The notes under the pieces are model-generated. The model worked only from the letters and a program-made list of their open reading frames with translations. It was not told where the DNA came from and ran no database searches. The position numbers and the translations under genes are program-made. 53,943 nt of DNA from NCBI GenBank assembly GCA_903837355.1, contig CAILUI010000223.1, forward strand, positions 1 through 53,943. Reading direction: 5' to 3'. Shown here piece after piece: positions 33,819-44,400 of the stretch (positions are counted from its first letter, which is position 1; the number at the start of each line of letters is the position of its first letter). Source of the stretch: an uncultured Victivallales bacterium (GTDB lineage Bacteria > Verrucomicrobiota > Lentisphaeria > Oligosphaerales > JAFGRS01).

Positions 33819-34249
33819 TGTACCTCGACACCTGCATCATCGCCAAACTCTACCTCCCTGAAGCGGATAGCGCCGCCATCCAGCAGCGGGTTCAAGCCGG
33901 CGGGACGCTCGTGTGTTCCGAACTGGCCATCCCTGAGTTCACCTCGGTGCTCGCACGCAAGCGCCGCGAAGGGGCACTCACCGAGGCCGAGTGTACCCGT
34001 GTCTGGCAGCTCTTCACCGGCACCGTGCGTGAGTCTGGCCTCAGCCTGCTGCCCGTCTCCAAGGCGGAACTGGATGCCGCCGCGGCACTCATCCATGCCT
34101 GTCGCGACACCACGCCGTTGCGCACGCTCGACGCCATCCACCTGGCCACCTGCCAGCGTTTCCGCGCCTACCCTCTGTTCACCACCGACCGGACCATGCG
34201 CCAGGCCGCCGAACACGTGGGAATCCCCACCCAGGGTGACGCCCGGTGA
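33818..34249 (+). CDS. vapC: VapC-family PIN ribonuclease toxin
   Basis: This 143-residue toxin has the PIN-domain acidic tetrad: Asp4 in YLDTCIIAKLY, the Glu of SELAIPEF (about residue 36), Asp in LRTLDAIHLATC (about 105), and Asp in LFTTDRTM (about 126). The motif LDAIHLA is characteristic of VapC. The length is typical. Such toxins cleave tRNA or rRNA when freed from the antitoxin. The start codon overlaps the antitoxin stop by one base. The gene is followed by a composite dispersed repeat. Confidence 0.9.
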   Translation: MYLDTCIIAKLYLPEADSAAIQQRVQAGGTLVCSELAIPEFTSVLARKRREGALTEAECTRVWQLFTGTVRESGLSLLPVSKAELDAAAALIHACRDTTPLRTLDAIHLATCQRFRAYPLFTTDRTMRQAAEHVGIPTQGDAR

Positions 34250-34270
34250 CGCCGGTCTCCGCCCGCTCCG

Positions 34271-34349
34271 CAGGTCTCATTCCGGTATGTCCGGCGCAAG
34301 CGGGGGGCTCTGCTGAACTCTGAACGAAGATCGCCCTCAGGTCTCAGAC
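34271..34349. repeat. composite dispersed repeat, copy 2
   Basis: Contains AGGTCTCATTCCGGTATGTC (unit 2, 34272-34291) and TGAACGAAGATCGCCCTCAG (unit 1, 34321-34340), both plus-oriented. In the copy at 14221-14341 the same units occur with unit 1 reversed. The element fills the 125-bp gap between the toxin gene and the convergent propeller gene. Confidence 0.6.
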
Positions 34350-34374
34350 AAGGGAAAAGGCGCGCGGCCGCCAC

Positions 34375-37068
34375 TCACTTCGTCCCCTGACCTTCGATCT
34401 CTTCGATCAGGGCGCGGAACCACCAGCGCGCGTCCGGGGCAGCGGTCTGCAGCCCTTGGCGCAAGATGGGCAGCGCCGCAGCGCCGATACGCACCAGGCT
34501 TCTGGCGACGACTTCGCGTTCGGCAGCGTCTGTGGCCGCGCCGAGGCGGTCGGCGAGCAGGACGCACTCCCGCGCGTAGTCCCGCTGGACCGTGAACGCA
34601 TGCGTCAGCGGCTTCGAGAGTCGTAGCGTCTCGTCAGCGGCGCGGATTTCGCACGTATGTCGCCCGTTGGCCAGGTCGCCGAGCGGGATTGCGCCGGTCG
34701 GTTCCCGGCAAGCGATGATCTGGGTCGGGCCGTCGTCGAGTCGGCAGGTGTAGAACCGGGGCGTCTGCGCGTCGAGGCAGTTGACCGCCAGCGTCGGCGC
34801 GGGGGTATCGGTCTCTGTGGGCGGTGGACTTGCCCAGGCCAGCCGCAGCGCGGCCGTCGGCGGGCGGTACTGCGCCACGCGGTAGAACCGGACCCCGCCG
34901 CGCACCCAGTACGCGGTGAACCAGTAGCCACCGCCAGCGTCCACATCCACCCGATCCAGTCGTGGGAACGTGGCGACCGGCGTGCCCGCGGTGGGGACGC
35001 GTACCCAGACGTCGCCGAGCCCATGGTAGAGTTCGTCGGTCGTGCCAGCCCACACCCCGCCCAGGTTGTCGCGTCGGCAGAAGGTGTCGGCACGTTTCTT
35101 CCCGGGAAATCCGGGCGGCAGGGGGGCTTCAGGAGCGGGTTCCCAGAATCCGGGAACTGACCTGGCATCCTCTGGTATGCGTGGTTTGGGGTTGGGGCTG
35201 GGCTGCCACTTACCGTCGGCCCAACGGTAGGCCTTGGCGTCGCCGCCGGCCACGAGGAGAAGGCCGTCCGCGTAGAACGGGACGCAGACTCCGGCGCCCG
35301 ATTCGGGGATGCCGCCGGATTCGCTTTCGGTCGGGAACCAGCGCCCGTCCGCGAAGAAACGGACGGTACTGCGCCGGTGTCGGTAGGCGATGCGGCCGTC
35401 CCCGGCGCCGACCGCGTAGTTCTCGTCGGTCGGGACCCCCACGCGGAAGCCGGGGTTGCCCTGCTCTTCGGCGGCCAGGGTGCTGCAGGCGTTCTCGTAC
35501 GTGTCGAACCGGCGCCAGGCTCCTTGGTCGAGTACCAGCGTTGGCGAGTTGTTGATGAGCCACAGGCGGCCGCTGCTGTCGAAGGTCAGGTAGCGCGCGA
35601 AGGTCGAGCCGCGGTTGTCCCGCAGTGACGGCATGGGAGGCGCCGTGTGCCAGGTTTCGCCGTCCCACTGCCGGACCCAGCCGCCCACCGCACTGTCGAG
35701 CAGCCACACGGAGCCGTCGGCAGCCAGCCGGTGCGGCCGTAGCGGATAGTGCAGGCTCCAGCGCTCGTGCTCCGCCGTCGGGGTGGTCGCGGCAAGTTGT
35801 CGCCAGTCAAAGACGGCAAACCCGGTGTCTGGGTCGAGCCCGTACAGCCGGTCGCCGACGACACGCAGGCGCTGGACGTTCAGGAGTGGCACGCCGTGGC
35901 GCCAGTCCAGGCGCACGGTCGGCTTGCCGTCCGGCGGGATGAGGACCAGGCCTGCCATGGTGGTGGCGAGGAAGGTGCCTGCCGCCGTGTCCGCGACCGG
36001 GCGGCCCGCGTCGTATTCAGGCTCGTCAGAGGTCCTTGCCAGCAGCAGGTCAAGACCGCTGAGCAGACTCTCGGTGCCGTTGCTCCCGAGGCGCGCGAGT
36101 GTCCCGGTCCAACCGTCCTTGGTCTGGGTGGACCCTGTGGCCCAGTCAGGCGGTCGCGTCACGGCCAGAAGCGTATGGTTCCCGGGCACGGCGTGGAGGA
36201 AGGTGCACGCTTCGTCGGGTGGTAACTTGGCGACGACCGCCTCCATGGCACCCGTGGCCGGCGTCAGCGCCACGAAGTCGCCGAGTCGGCGACCGCAGAC
36301 GAGACGACCGTCGTCACCGAGCACGGCGCCGCCCATGGACATCTCGGTGCCCGTGTCGCTGCCCGGCACGACGGACCACTGGCCGTCGCGATAGACGTGG
36401 AAACCGTTGATGGTCCACTCGGGTGTGGCGGGGCGTTTGTCGCGCGTCACGTTTGCCCAAAACCAGGTGCCCTGGCCCGGCACGTCCAGCCCGAACAACG
36501 GCGAGAAGAGGTATTGCGGCGCGACGTTCCCCTGGGGATTGGGGTAGAAGTCATGCACGGGACGTTCTTCGCCCTTGACCCCATGGGCCACCGGGAACCG
36601 CGATAGCACCCAGATCGTGCCATCCGCGCTGACGTGCAGAGTCGGATCAACAAACCGACCGCCCAGCAGGGCGATGCGGGTGACCTCGCGACCGTCGAAC
36701 CGGTAGAGGGCGACCTCCGCCTCGGAATCCTGAGACAGGAGTATCCAGCGCTGGTCTCCGGGAGGTTGTACGGCATGGCGGACCGTGCCGAGCAGTCCGA
36801 CGCCCTGTTTCTCCGTCCACTTCCCGTCCGCCCACAGCAGCGCCGGGCGGCCAGCGTGGGCGGAGAACAGCCAGACGCCCCCGTCGTCGGTAACCACGAA
36901 TTCGCGGAACGGCGCGTCGCCGCGCCAGGCGAGCAGTGCCGACGCCGCGGCGTCGGCGGCCGCAGCGCGGCGCCCGGCGCAGAGCCAGGCGGCTGCCAGG
37001 AGCACCGCCCCAGCCTGGACCATGGGGGATGCGTGCCGGTGACGGAATGAGTGCGGGTACGGCAGCAT
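34375..37068 (-). CDS. secreted beta-propeller protein with C-terminal HEAT-like motif
   Basis: This 897-residue protein starts with an export signal (hydrophobic stretch about residues 18-38). Repeated blades of the type VVTDDGGVWLFSAHAGRPALLW, LHVSADGTIWVLSR and LTFDSSGRLWLINN resemble the ligand-sensing propellers of two-component regulators, but no kinase part follows. An Ig-like segment lies at about 745-850. The last 45 residues (VVARSLVRIGAAALPILRQGL, then PDARWWFRALIEEIEG) match a motif near the N-terminus of the preceding gene's product. GGGAG upstream supports the ATG, 12 bases after the previous stop. It is the third gene of its operon. Function unknown; a surface or periplasmic binding role is inferred. 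Confidence 0.78.
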   Translation of the reverse strand: MLPYPHSFRHRHASPMVQAGAVLLAAAWLCAGRRAAAADAAASALLAWRGDAPFREFVVTDDGGVWLFSAHAGRPALLWADGKWTEKQGVGLLGTVRHAVQPPGDQRWILLSQDSEAEVALYRFDGREVTRIALLGGRFVDPTLHVSADGTIWVLSRFPVAHGVKGEERPVHDFYPNPQGNVAPQYLFSPLFGLDVPGQGTWFWANVTRDKRPATPEWTINGFHVYRDGQWSVVPGSDTGTEMSMGGAVLGDDGRLVCGRRLGDFVALTPATGAMEAVVAKLPPDEACTFLHAVPGNHTLLAVTRPPDWATGSTQTKDGWTGTLARLGSNGTESLLSGLDLLLARTSDEPEYDAGRPVADTAAGTFLATTMAGLVLIPPDGKPTVRLDWRHGVPLLNVQRLRVVGDRLYGLDPDTGFAVFDWRQLAATTPTAEHERWSLHYPLRPHRLAADGSVWLLDSAVGGWVRQWDGETWHTAPPMPSLRDNRGSTFARYLTFDSSGRLWLINNSPTLVLDQGAWRRFDTYENACSTLAAEEQGNPGFRVGVPTDENYAVGAGDGRIAYRHRRSTVRFFADGRWFPTESESGGIPESGAGVCVPFYADGLLLVAGGDAKAYRWADGKWQPSPNPKPRIPEDARSVPGFWEPAPEAPLPPGFPGKKRADTFCRRDNLGGVWAGTTDELYHGLGDVWVRVPTAGTPVATFPRLDRVDVDAGGGYWFTAYWVRGGVRFYRVAQYRPPTAALRLAWASPPPTETDTPAPTLAVNCLDAQTPRFYTCRLDDGPTQIIACREPTGAIPLGDLANGRHTCEIRAADETLRLSKPLTHAFTVQRDYARECVLLADRLGAATDAAEREVVARSLVRIGAAALPILRQGLQTAAPDARWWFRALIEEIEGQGTK

Positions 37069-37080
37069 CGGCAGCTCCCT

Positions 37081-39567
37081 TCACTTGGGGGCAGGCGTGG
37101 GCGTCGCTTCGGTCAGACCCATGAGCCACAGGCCCTTCTCGCAGTAGGCCGGGATCACGTTGTCGGCGCGGTTGGCGACGCACCGTCCGGCCTTGGCGTG
37201 GCCTTGGAACTCCTGCAGCGCTCCGGCCGCCAGCGGGCTGGGTGGGCCCGACACGAACGGCACGTCCCAGCAGTAGCGCGTGTTTTCGTAGCCGGCGATC
37301 GTCATGACGCCATTGCTCGGCCAGTTACTGTTGGTCTTGGTGTAGGTTTCGAGAACCGGCATGGCGTCCAGGATGGTGAAGTGCGCGACCCCGTGAAACA
37401 GGTCATGATCGTAGGACAGGCGGTAGTTCGTGCGCCGCGACAGGACATCGCGCCGGATGGCTGGAACCGCCTCGGTGGCATCCAGCGCGGCCATGAAGAT
37501 GGCACTGCGCGAGTTGTACTCGAGCAAGGCGAGAAGCAGGGGCAGGTGGCGCAGCGTCAGTTGGCCATCGAGAAACCGCCCGACCGGGTTCATGTAGCTG
37601 CAGTCGTTCTGCGTGACGAACCCCCAGAGGGCCAGCGGCACGTGCAGGGACAGCCCCGCCAGTTTCGGGCCGTTGCTGTTACCTCCACCGTTCGGGACCT
37701 TGTCAATGCCGCGCCGCTGCCAGAGGTGCCGCAGCGTCGGCTCGACCTCGGCCGGTGGCAGGATGCCGACGCAGGGATGCAGGAGCAGCAGGTCACGCGG
37801 GAATGACCAGGCGGTGGTCGGATCGGGCGCCGCCTGGATGAGGGCCGTGTACTGCTGAACCAGGGCACGGGCCCCGCCCAGGTCGGAAACCAGCAGGCCG
37901 CGCACACCGCCCGTGGCCAGGCCCAGGCGCGTACTGAGGGCCGTGCGGGCACAGGCATCGTACCAGGGCGTGAATTCGACGAGGTCGGGAAGCCGCTCGG
38001 GCCGGGTACAGGTCCGGGGCGCGGTGCCCTCCTTGCAGGTCAGGCCGAAGGGCTCGACGAGTTCCAGAGTCCCTGCGTTCCGGCCCTTGGATGTGTCACG
38101 GCGAGGGGTGTAGCCGCCGGCTTCGTCATTGCTGAGATCGCGCCAGGCCAAGGCCAGCGCTGCGGGTCGGCAGAGACTGAGGAGCTGGCCGAGACCGCGG
38201 CGGCGCAGATCGTAGTCCGCCAGCGCCAGGATGGTCGTGAGCGTAGCTGGAGGCTGGCTGGAGAAGCGGGTCAAGCCGCGGCGGAGCAACAGGATGCGCC
38301 CCGCGGGTTCGGCGCTGAGCAGCCAGACGATAGCGTCCTTGGCGCGGCCGTCCGGGAGGCCAGCCTGGGCCTGATCCAATTCGCCGACGTAGTCGAGCAC
38401 GGCTTCACGGATGGCATAGAAGGCACCGAGCTGGGCGAGCCGGTCCTGGTCCTGGGTCAGGGCCGCGACACACTCCCTGATCCAGGCCGCCGCCTCGGCG
38501 TCCGCAGGCTGTACGGCACCGGCCGTGAATCCGTACCGCAGTACTCGCGCCTGTCGCGCCACGTCCGGCGCGGGGTCCTGCAGCAGCCTGCGCAGTTCGT
38601 CGGGACTCAGGTCAACCTGGCCCCAGGCCATGATCAGGGACGCTTCGCAGCGCAGTAGGGCGATGGGGTGCGCCAGGTAGGGCCGCAGCGTGGCGACCAT
38701 GGCGGGGTTTGCGGCCAAGTAGCGGATACCCTCCTGGGCGTCCGCGCTTTCGGGGGTGCCGGGAAGGGCTACGAGAACGCGCTCGAGCACAGTGCGGCTG
38801 AGGCGCAGGAGCACGGCCTGGTAGAACGGCTCGGTCTGCACCGGCAGCAGTGCCAGCGCCCGGGGCAGGATCTGGCGTGGCCGCATGGAGTAGATGCAGT
38901 CCATGCCGAGTTCCAGACGCAGATGCAGGTCAACCAGCTCGGCGGCGGCATCGGCTGGCAAACTGCGCAGGGCGGCCAGGGTCTCGTCGGTGGGGCCCTT
39001 GGCGATGAGGGCAAGCAGGTCGTCGCGGCTGGGGCGGGCGGCGGCGCCGGGCGGGCGGCGAGCGGAGCCCTCGATCTGCTGGATGGTGGCCCGCGCCCAC
39101 CAGGCCGCATCCGGCTCGGCGCTCTGGGCCAGTTCGCGCAACACCGGCAGCGCGGACGGGCCGATCTGGACCAGCTTGGCCACGGCGGCTTCGCGCTGCA
39201 CAAAGTCCACCGACTGCAAAGCCTTGATCAGGGCGGTGTCGAGCTGCGGGGCCGCCTCGACCGGCGTCGCGTCAGGCGCCGGAATCACCGGCGGCACGCG
39301 CGGGTAGGCGAGGGCGTCCCGCGCTCTGATGGCCGCCGACACTCCGGCAACCGCCGCGGCGGACTCCGCAGCGCTGCCGGGAACCGCGCTGCCGACCAGC
39401 AGTGCGACCCCGAGCAACAGCCAGGCACCGCGATTGTGCGGGCCCAGTAGCCATGGCTTCAGATAGGCGCAGGGCTCTGCCGCGCGGACTCCACAGAGCG
39501 CTGGCCCTGGCCCTGATCCGACGGGCCTGGCAGCCTTGGGACTCCCCACGGTTCCCCGCGCGCTCAC
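37081..39567 (-). CDS. secreted HEAT-repeat-like protein
   Basis: This protein of 828 residues has no family I can name. The likely start is the GTG at 39567, whose GTGA overlaps the stop of the preceding DUF4139 gene. A hydrophobic segment at about residues 45-62 (LLLGVALLVGSAVPGSAAES) serves as a signal or anchor after an unusually long leader. Residues about 100-150 carry a HEAT-like unit (VAKLVQIGPSALPVLRELAQ, then PDAAWWARATIQQIEG). Further helical repeats continue to about 400. The rest contains cysteine pairs (CKEGTAPRTC, CARTA) and ends in a lysine/proline tail. The next gene shares its HEAT-like unit, suggesting paired proteins. Confidence 0.75.
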   Translation of the reverse strand: MSARGTVGSPKAARPVGSGPGPALCGVRAAEPCAYLKPWLLGPHNRGAWLLLGVALLVGSAVPGSAAESAAAVAGVSAAIRARDALAYPRVPPVIPAPDATPVEAAPQLDTALIKALQSVDFVQREAAVAKLVQIGPSALPVLRELAQSAEPDAAWWARATIQQIEGSARRPPGAAARPSRDDLLALIAKGPTDETLAALRSLPADAAAELVDLHLRLELGMDCIYSMRPRQILPRALALLPVQTEPFYQAVLLRLSRTVLERVLVALPGTPESADAQEGIRYLAANPAMVATLRPYLAHPIALLRCEASLIMAWGQVDLSPDELRRLLQDPAPDVARQARVLRYGFTAGAVQPADAEAAAWIRECVAALTQDQDRLAQLGAFYAIREAVLDYVGELDQAQAGLPDGRAKDAIVWLLSAEPAGRILLLRRGLTRFSSQPPATLTTILALADYDLRRRGLGQLLSLCRPAALALAWRDLSNDEAGGYTPRRDTSKGRNAGTLELVEPFGLTCKEGTAPRTCTRPERLPDLVEFTPWYDACARTALSTRLGLATGGVRGLLVSDLGGARALVQQYTALIQAAPDPTTAWSFPRDLLLLHPCVGILPPAEVEPTLRHLWQRRGIDKVPNGGGNSNGPKLAGLSLHVPLALWGFVTQNDCSYMNPVGRFLDGQLTLRHLPLLLALLEYNSRSAIFMAALDATEAVPAIRRDVLSRRTNYRLSYDHDLFHGVAHFTILDAMPVLETYTKTNSNWPSNGVMTIAGYENTRYCWDVPFVSGPPSPLAAGALQEFQGHAKAGRCVANRADNVIPAYCEKGLWLMGLTEATPTPAPK

Positions 39568-41096
39568 CACGAGTAATGCACCGTGTAGGTGATCGTCTGC
39601 TCCTCGTCCGGCTTGAGTTGCAGACGGAATTCCATGGTTTGCGCGTCGGTCTTGAGGAAGGTATTTGTCTTCTCGGTGATCTCCCAGTTCAGCCAACGGT
39701 AGAGATGCTCGACCACGCGGACCTCGGCGGCCTCCGTCTTGTGGCTGCGCAGCGTGATCTCGAAGGACTCGTCCAGCCACTGGCGGTTGCTGTCCTCCTT
39801 GTAGTTCGTACGCTTGCGCTCGCCGACCAAGTCAAAGGCGTTGCCGGTGTAGACCCGCACCCGCTCATCCTTCGGCGTGTGGTCAATCAGGTTCTCGCCG
39901 GTGAACTCGAGACGGCCATCGTCGTCGCGCCGGTAGAAGCGGAGCTGTCCGCGCGGTAACGGCATCCCGAGATGGTTCGCCTCGGTGTTCTGAAACTCGC
40001 GCATGACCCAGACCTTGGGGTTGCACAGAGTGCCGTAGTCGCGTTCCCGGCGGATGTTCTCCATGGACGAACCGCGGTAGCGCTGCCAATCGATCTTGGC
40101 GCCGTCGTAGATGTACAGCCGTTCCGAGGTGATGCGGGCGGCGCGCACGAACTCGACCTGCTTGGTCTCGCGGTCATGCAGCGTGGTCGGCCGCGCCAGG
40201 GCATAGAGGTGGTACTCGTCGAAGCTCTTCTCGGTGACCGGCGGTCCCCCCGTGCCGCTGCCCCCCATCCCCATGCTGGACTCGCGCATCCTAGCCACGC
40301 CGTCCTGATCGCCGCGGCGCTGGATCTTGCTTACATCCCCAGCCATGAGCTTGATGCGGGCCTCGGCGAAGTCCTTGCCGCTCTGGTTATCGATCGTGAC
40401 CCAGGCGGTCAAGTCGAGGCGGTCCTTCTCGCCGGCCTCGACCAGGTTGTAGTCCGCGTCCCACTGCATGCCGCCGGTGATATAGGAGAGTTCGGCTACC
40501 AAGGGGCCGGCAGTGGCGCTCTCGAGCAGCCACTGCATGGTCGGCTTGAGTACCGCATCGTCGGCCAACGGCGGAAACAGCGGCGTGCCGGGCAGGTTGA
40601 ACTGGATCTTGCCGTTGATCTCGATCATCGGCTGACTCGTCCCGCCACCGCCACTCGTGTAGCCCTGCTGCCGCATGGCATACTCCTGGCCATAGCGCTG
40701 CCAGGCAGCCCGATGCGGCACATAGCCGCTGCGGATGACTTTGCCCTGGATGACCTTCTCCTCGCCCTGCGGCGACTTGACCAGGAAATCGAGCATCTTA
40801 CCCTCGTTCAGCGACAGCAGCAGCTCCTGCGAGACCGGCTCGGCGCGGTAGTTCTGCTCCAGGATCTGCAGAGCGCGCTGGCCCGCCGGGTCGCGCAACA
40901 CGACCGACTCCGTTTCGGCATGCGCCGTGATGTCAGTCAAGCGAATCTCGTTGACGCCCTGGCGCAGCTCGAGGGTCACGTCCTGGCGCACGAGGGCAAA
41001 GCCCTGATTGTAGACGGTCAGGGCCGGCTCCGCCCCGACCGGTCCGATGGCCCACAGCCCGAGGCTGGCAAGGAGAGCAAGACTGCGTGCCTTCAT
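39564..41096 (-). CDS. DUF4139 domain-containing secreted protein
   Basis: This 510-residue protein has a classic signal peptide (cleavage near VGA-EPAL). The mature N-terminus ALTVYNQGFALVRQDVTLEL and the following EIRLTDITAHAETESVVLRD are typical of DUF4139-containing proteins. The C-terminal half holds the DUF4139 block (LYALARPTTLHDRETKQVEF, YEDSNRQWLDESFEITL-like region and LKPDEEQTITYTVHYSW). Members are beta-rich envelope proteins of unknown function. The ATG at 41096 has GGGAGGA eight bases upstream, so the longer frame to 41285 is not used. It leads a three-gene operon on the minus strand, with a GTGA overlap to the next gene. Confidence 0.88.
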   Translation of the reverse strand: MKARSLALLASLGLWAIGPVGAEPALTVYNQGFALVRQDVTLELRQGVNEIRLTDITAHAETESVVLRDPAGQRALQILEQNYRAEPVSQELLLSLNEGKMLDFLVKSPQGEEKVIQGKVIRSGYVPHRAAWQRYGQEYAMRQQGYTSGGGGTSQPMIEINGKIQFNLPGTPLFPPLADDAVLKPTMQWLLESATAGPLVAELSYITGGMQWDADYNLVEAGEKDRLDLTAWVTIDNQSGKDFAEARIKLMAGDVSKIQRRGDQDGVARMRESSMGMGGSGTGGPPVTEKSFDEYHLYALARPTTLHDRETKQVEFVRAARITSERLYIYDGAKIDWQRYRGSSMENIRRERDYGTLCNPKVWVMREFQNTEANHLGMPLPRGQLRFYRRDDDGRLEFTGENLIDHTPKDERVRVYTGNAFDLVGERKRTNYKEDSNRQWLDESFEITLRSHKTEAAEVRVVEHLYRWLNWEITEKTNTFLKTDAQTMEFRLQLKPDEEQTITYTVHYSW

Positions 41097-41425
41097 AGTC
41101 TGATTCCTCCCGATCTTCATGCCGAGCAGAAAGCTGCGACCACCATGGACAAACCACGCACTGACTGTACCGCAGAAGACGTGCGATTGCCTATGGTTCC
41201 CGGTCGTGATGTAGTCCAGTTGGGATATGTAGTTGTGTGAGAGCGGCACCGCACCGTCCACCCCTGGCCGACGCAGGAAAAACACTCAGCACCGCGTAAG
41301 ATGGGCCGGTATCCGACGCCACTAAGGGTGTCGCGACGAGGCGGTTCGCAGAGGAGCCGCTGCTGGAGTCTGCTGACGAGGTGACGGTGATCGGGCGGAC
41401 GGGTGTAGCCCGGCAATGGGGTACC
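41097..41425. other. divergent intergenic region
   Basis: 329 bp separate the DUF4139 start (minus) from the giant protein start (plus). It must contain promoters for both, but no sigma70 pair stands out. TACAGT on the minus strand near 41163 is the best lone -10. No repeat or RNA gene is visible. Confidence 0.4.
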
Positions 41426-44400
41426 ATGAAACGGGGGTGGACGATGGCGACCAGGGCTTCGCAACCGACGCAAACGGAACCAGCGGCCGCAGAGTGCACT
41501 CCCGCCGGGGGGCCTGAACCGACCGCGCCGGGGCATGGGACCACACGGACCCCGGGCAGGCTATCGCCTTGGATGCTGTTGGCTGGCTGGCTCCTGCTGG
41601 CCCTGGGAGCCCACGCGGGGACGACCCACTACGTGAACCAGAACAGCCCGGCCACGGCGCCTCCCTACAGCAGTTGGGCGACGGCGGCGCACACGGTCCA
41701 GGCCGCCCTCAATGTGGCGGCGTCCGGGAGTGAGGTCTGGGTGGCAGCCGGCACCTACGAGGGAACCCTGATGCTGGCTTCCGGCGTGGCGCTGTACGGC
41801 GGTTTCGCCGGCAGTGAGAGCAGCCTTGACCAGCGTGACTGGACGCTCAACGAGACCATCCTCGACGCCAAGCACTTCGGGCGGGTGGTCACGGTGGCAA
41901 CGGGAGCCGCCGCTGGCACCCGCCTCGACGGCTTCACGATCACCGGCGGCAGCGCCCCCCAAGGCGGCGGAATCTACGCCAAGGCGTGCTCGGGGGTCAC
42001 CTTCGCGAACAACACCATCACCGGCAACACCACCACGGGCTCTCACGGCGGCGGCGTCTTCTGCACGGGCTCGTCGCTGACCCTGACCGGCAACACCATC
42101 AGCGGCAACGCGACCGCGCCGGGATTCGAGGCCTACGGTGGGGGAATGTATGCTGACGGCTCGTCGCTGACCTTGGTGGGGAACGTCATCAGCGCCAACA
42201 CCGCGATGCACGGGGGTGGCTTGTTCTGCGGCAACAACCCGATCTTGCAGATGGACGCCAACGTGATCCAGGATAACGACGCGCAGTACTGGGGCGGGGG
42301 CATCTTCTACGCGGGCTTGGGTGGCGCGCTGACCGGCAACACCATCGCGGGTAACACTGCCGGCTGGTCCGGCGGGGGCGTATTCCTGTCGTACTCCTCG
42401 CAGTCTACGCTGAGCGGCAACACCCTCAGCGGCAACACGGCTGCTTTTGAGGGCGGCGGCGTCTACGGCGCCAGCGGCTCCGCGAGCACGCTTGTCGACA
42501 ACACCCTCAGCGGCAACACGGCCAACGACGGCGGCGGGATCCTCCTCGACCTCTCGACCGCGATCTGGACCGGCAACACCATCGCGGACAACACCGCGAC
42601 CCGCTCCGGTGGGGGCGCGTTCATCAGAAACTCCCACGTCGACATCGTCGACCAGCGCATCTCGGGCAACGAGGCCGGCGTGGGTGGCGGTGCGTACGTT
42701 GGTCACGGCGGCGGCGTGTATATCGAGGCAGGCGCGGTCGTGACCGTCGCCGGCAGCATCATCGCGGACAACGCCGTCGGCTACAGCGGTGGGGCCCTGC
42801 TGGTGGACGGCGGCTGCACGGTGACGGTCTCCAACTCCCTGCTGAGCGGGAACTACGCGGACGAGTACGGTGCCGCCGTCTTCACGGGCGGCATCGATTC
42901 CGTCACGACCTTCGTCAACTGCACCCTTGCCGGTAATCTCAACGCCCCGACGGCGTTTGCACAAGGCGGGGTCTTGTTCGTCTTCAGCGGCGCGGCGATT
43001 TTGCAGAACTCGATCGTGGCGTTCAACAGTTCCGGCCTCTGGCGCTGCGGTTGGGGCGGGGCCGCCAGCCTCTCCTTGAACCACTGCTCGGTCTATGGGA
43101 ACCCTGACTTCGACCTCAGGTTCGAAGGCGCCCCCGTGACACCCGACCCCATCGGCACGGACGGCAACCTTGCCGAGGACCCGCTCTTTGCGAACGCCAC
43201 GGCCGGCAACTGGCGTCTGACCAACGTGTCGCCGTGCGTGAACACGGGCAGCAACGCCTTCGTGACGGCGGGGGCGACCGACGCCGATGGGCTCTCCCGC
43301 GTCATTCACGACGGCGGCACCGTCGACATGGGGGCCTACGAGCTGCGGGACGCGCCACCCGTCGCCCTCGGGCAGACCATCGCCACGCCCGAGGACACCG
43401 CCACGGCGGTGGTCCTCGCGGCCTGGGATGTCGACAACGCCCCGTTGACCTACACGGTCGTGACGGGCCCGGCCCATGGTACCCTCAGCGGCAGCGCGCC
43501 GAACCTGGTCTACACGCCCGTGCCGGGCTACTGCGGCAGCGACCTGTTCACCTTCCTGGCCCATGACGGCACGGCCCCGTCCACGGCCGCGGTCGTCGCG
43601 CTCACGGTGACCCCGGTCAACGACCCGCCGGAGGTGACCGGTCTAACCGTCAGCGCGGTGTGTGCGGGCCGCGACGCCCGGCTGACCGCCGCCCTGGCGG
43701 ACGTCGACGACGCGACGCTCACGGTGACCATTGACTGGGGCGACGGCACCGCCCCCGAGAGCGTCGTGGCGGGTACGGGCTCGTTTTCCGCAACGCACGT
43801 CTACGCCGCCAGCGGCGATTTCACCGTGACGTTTGAGGCGCATGACGCCGGGGGACTCCGCGCCGGCGCCGAGGCCACCGTCGACGTGCCCGCGGCGGAG
43901 CCGCCCGGCACGGTGCACTACGTGAACGGGGACAGCCCTGCCCCGGCGTATCCCTACCTGAGCTGGGGGACGGCCGCGCGCACGGTCCAGGCCGCCATCA
44001 ACGTGGCCGGCCCGGGGAGCGCGGTCTGGGTCGCGGCGGGCACCTACGAGACGACCCTGACGCTGCTGTCGGGGGTGGCCCTCTACGGCGGTTTCGCCGG
44101 CAGCGAGAGCAGCCTCGGCCAGCGCGACTGGACGCTCAACCAGACCATCCTCGACGCCAGACAGCTTGGGCGGGTGGTCACGGTGGCCTCCGGCGCTGTC
44201 CCCGGTACCCGCATCGACGGCTTCACGATCACGGGGGGTACGGCCAGCAGCGGCGGTGGGATCAGCGCCTACCAAGCCGCTGTGGCCATCGCCAACAACG
44301 TCATCGAGGGGAACCGGGCCACAGGCGCCAGCGATACGAACGGCGCCGGTGGGGGGTGCGATCTGAGAGCGTGCAGCGAGGCCCTGGTGATGGACAATCA

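Noticed and set aside
39568..39780. Upstream extension of the HEAT-like gene
   Set aside because: It overlaps the DUF4139 coding region in another frame. A GTG with a GTGA overlap gives a natural start at 39567.
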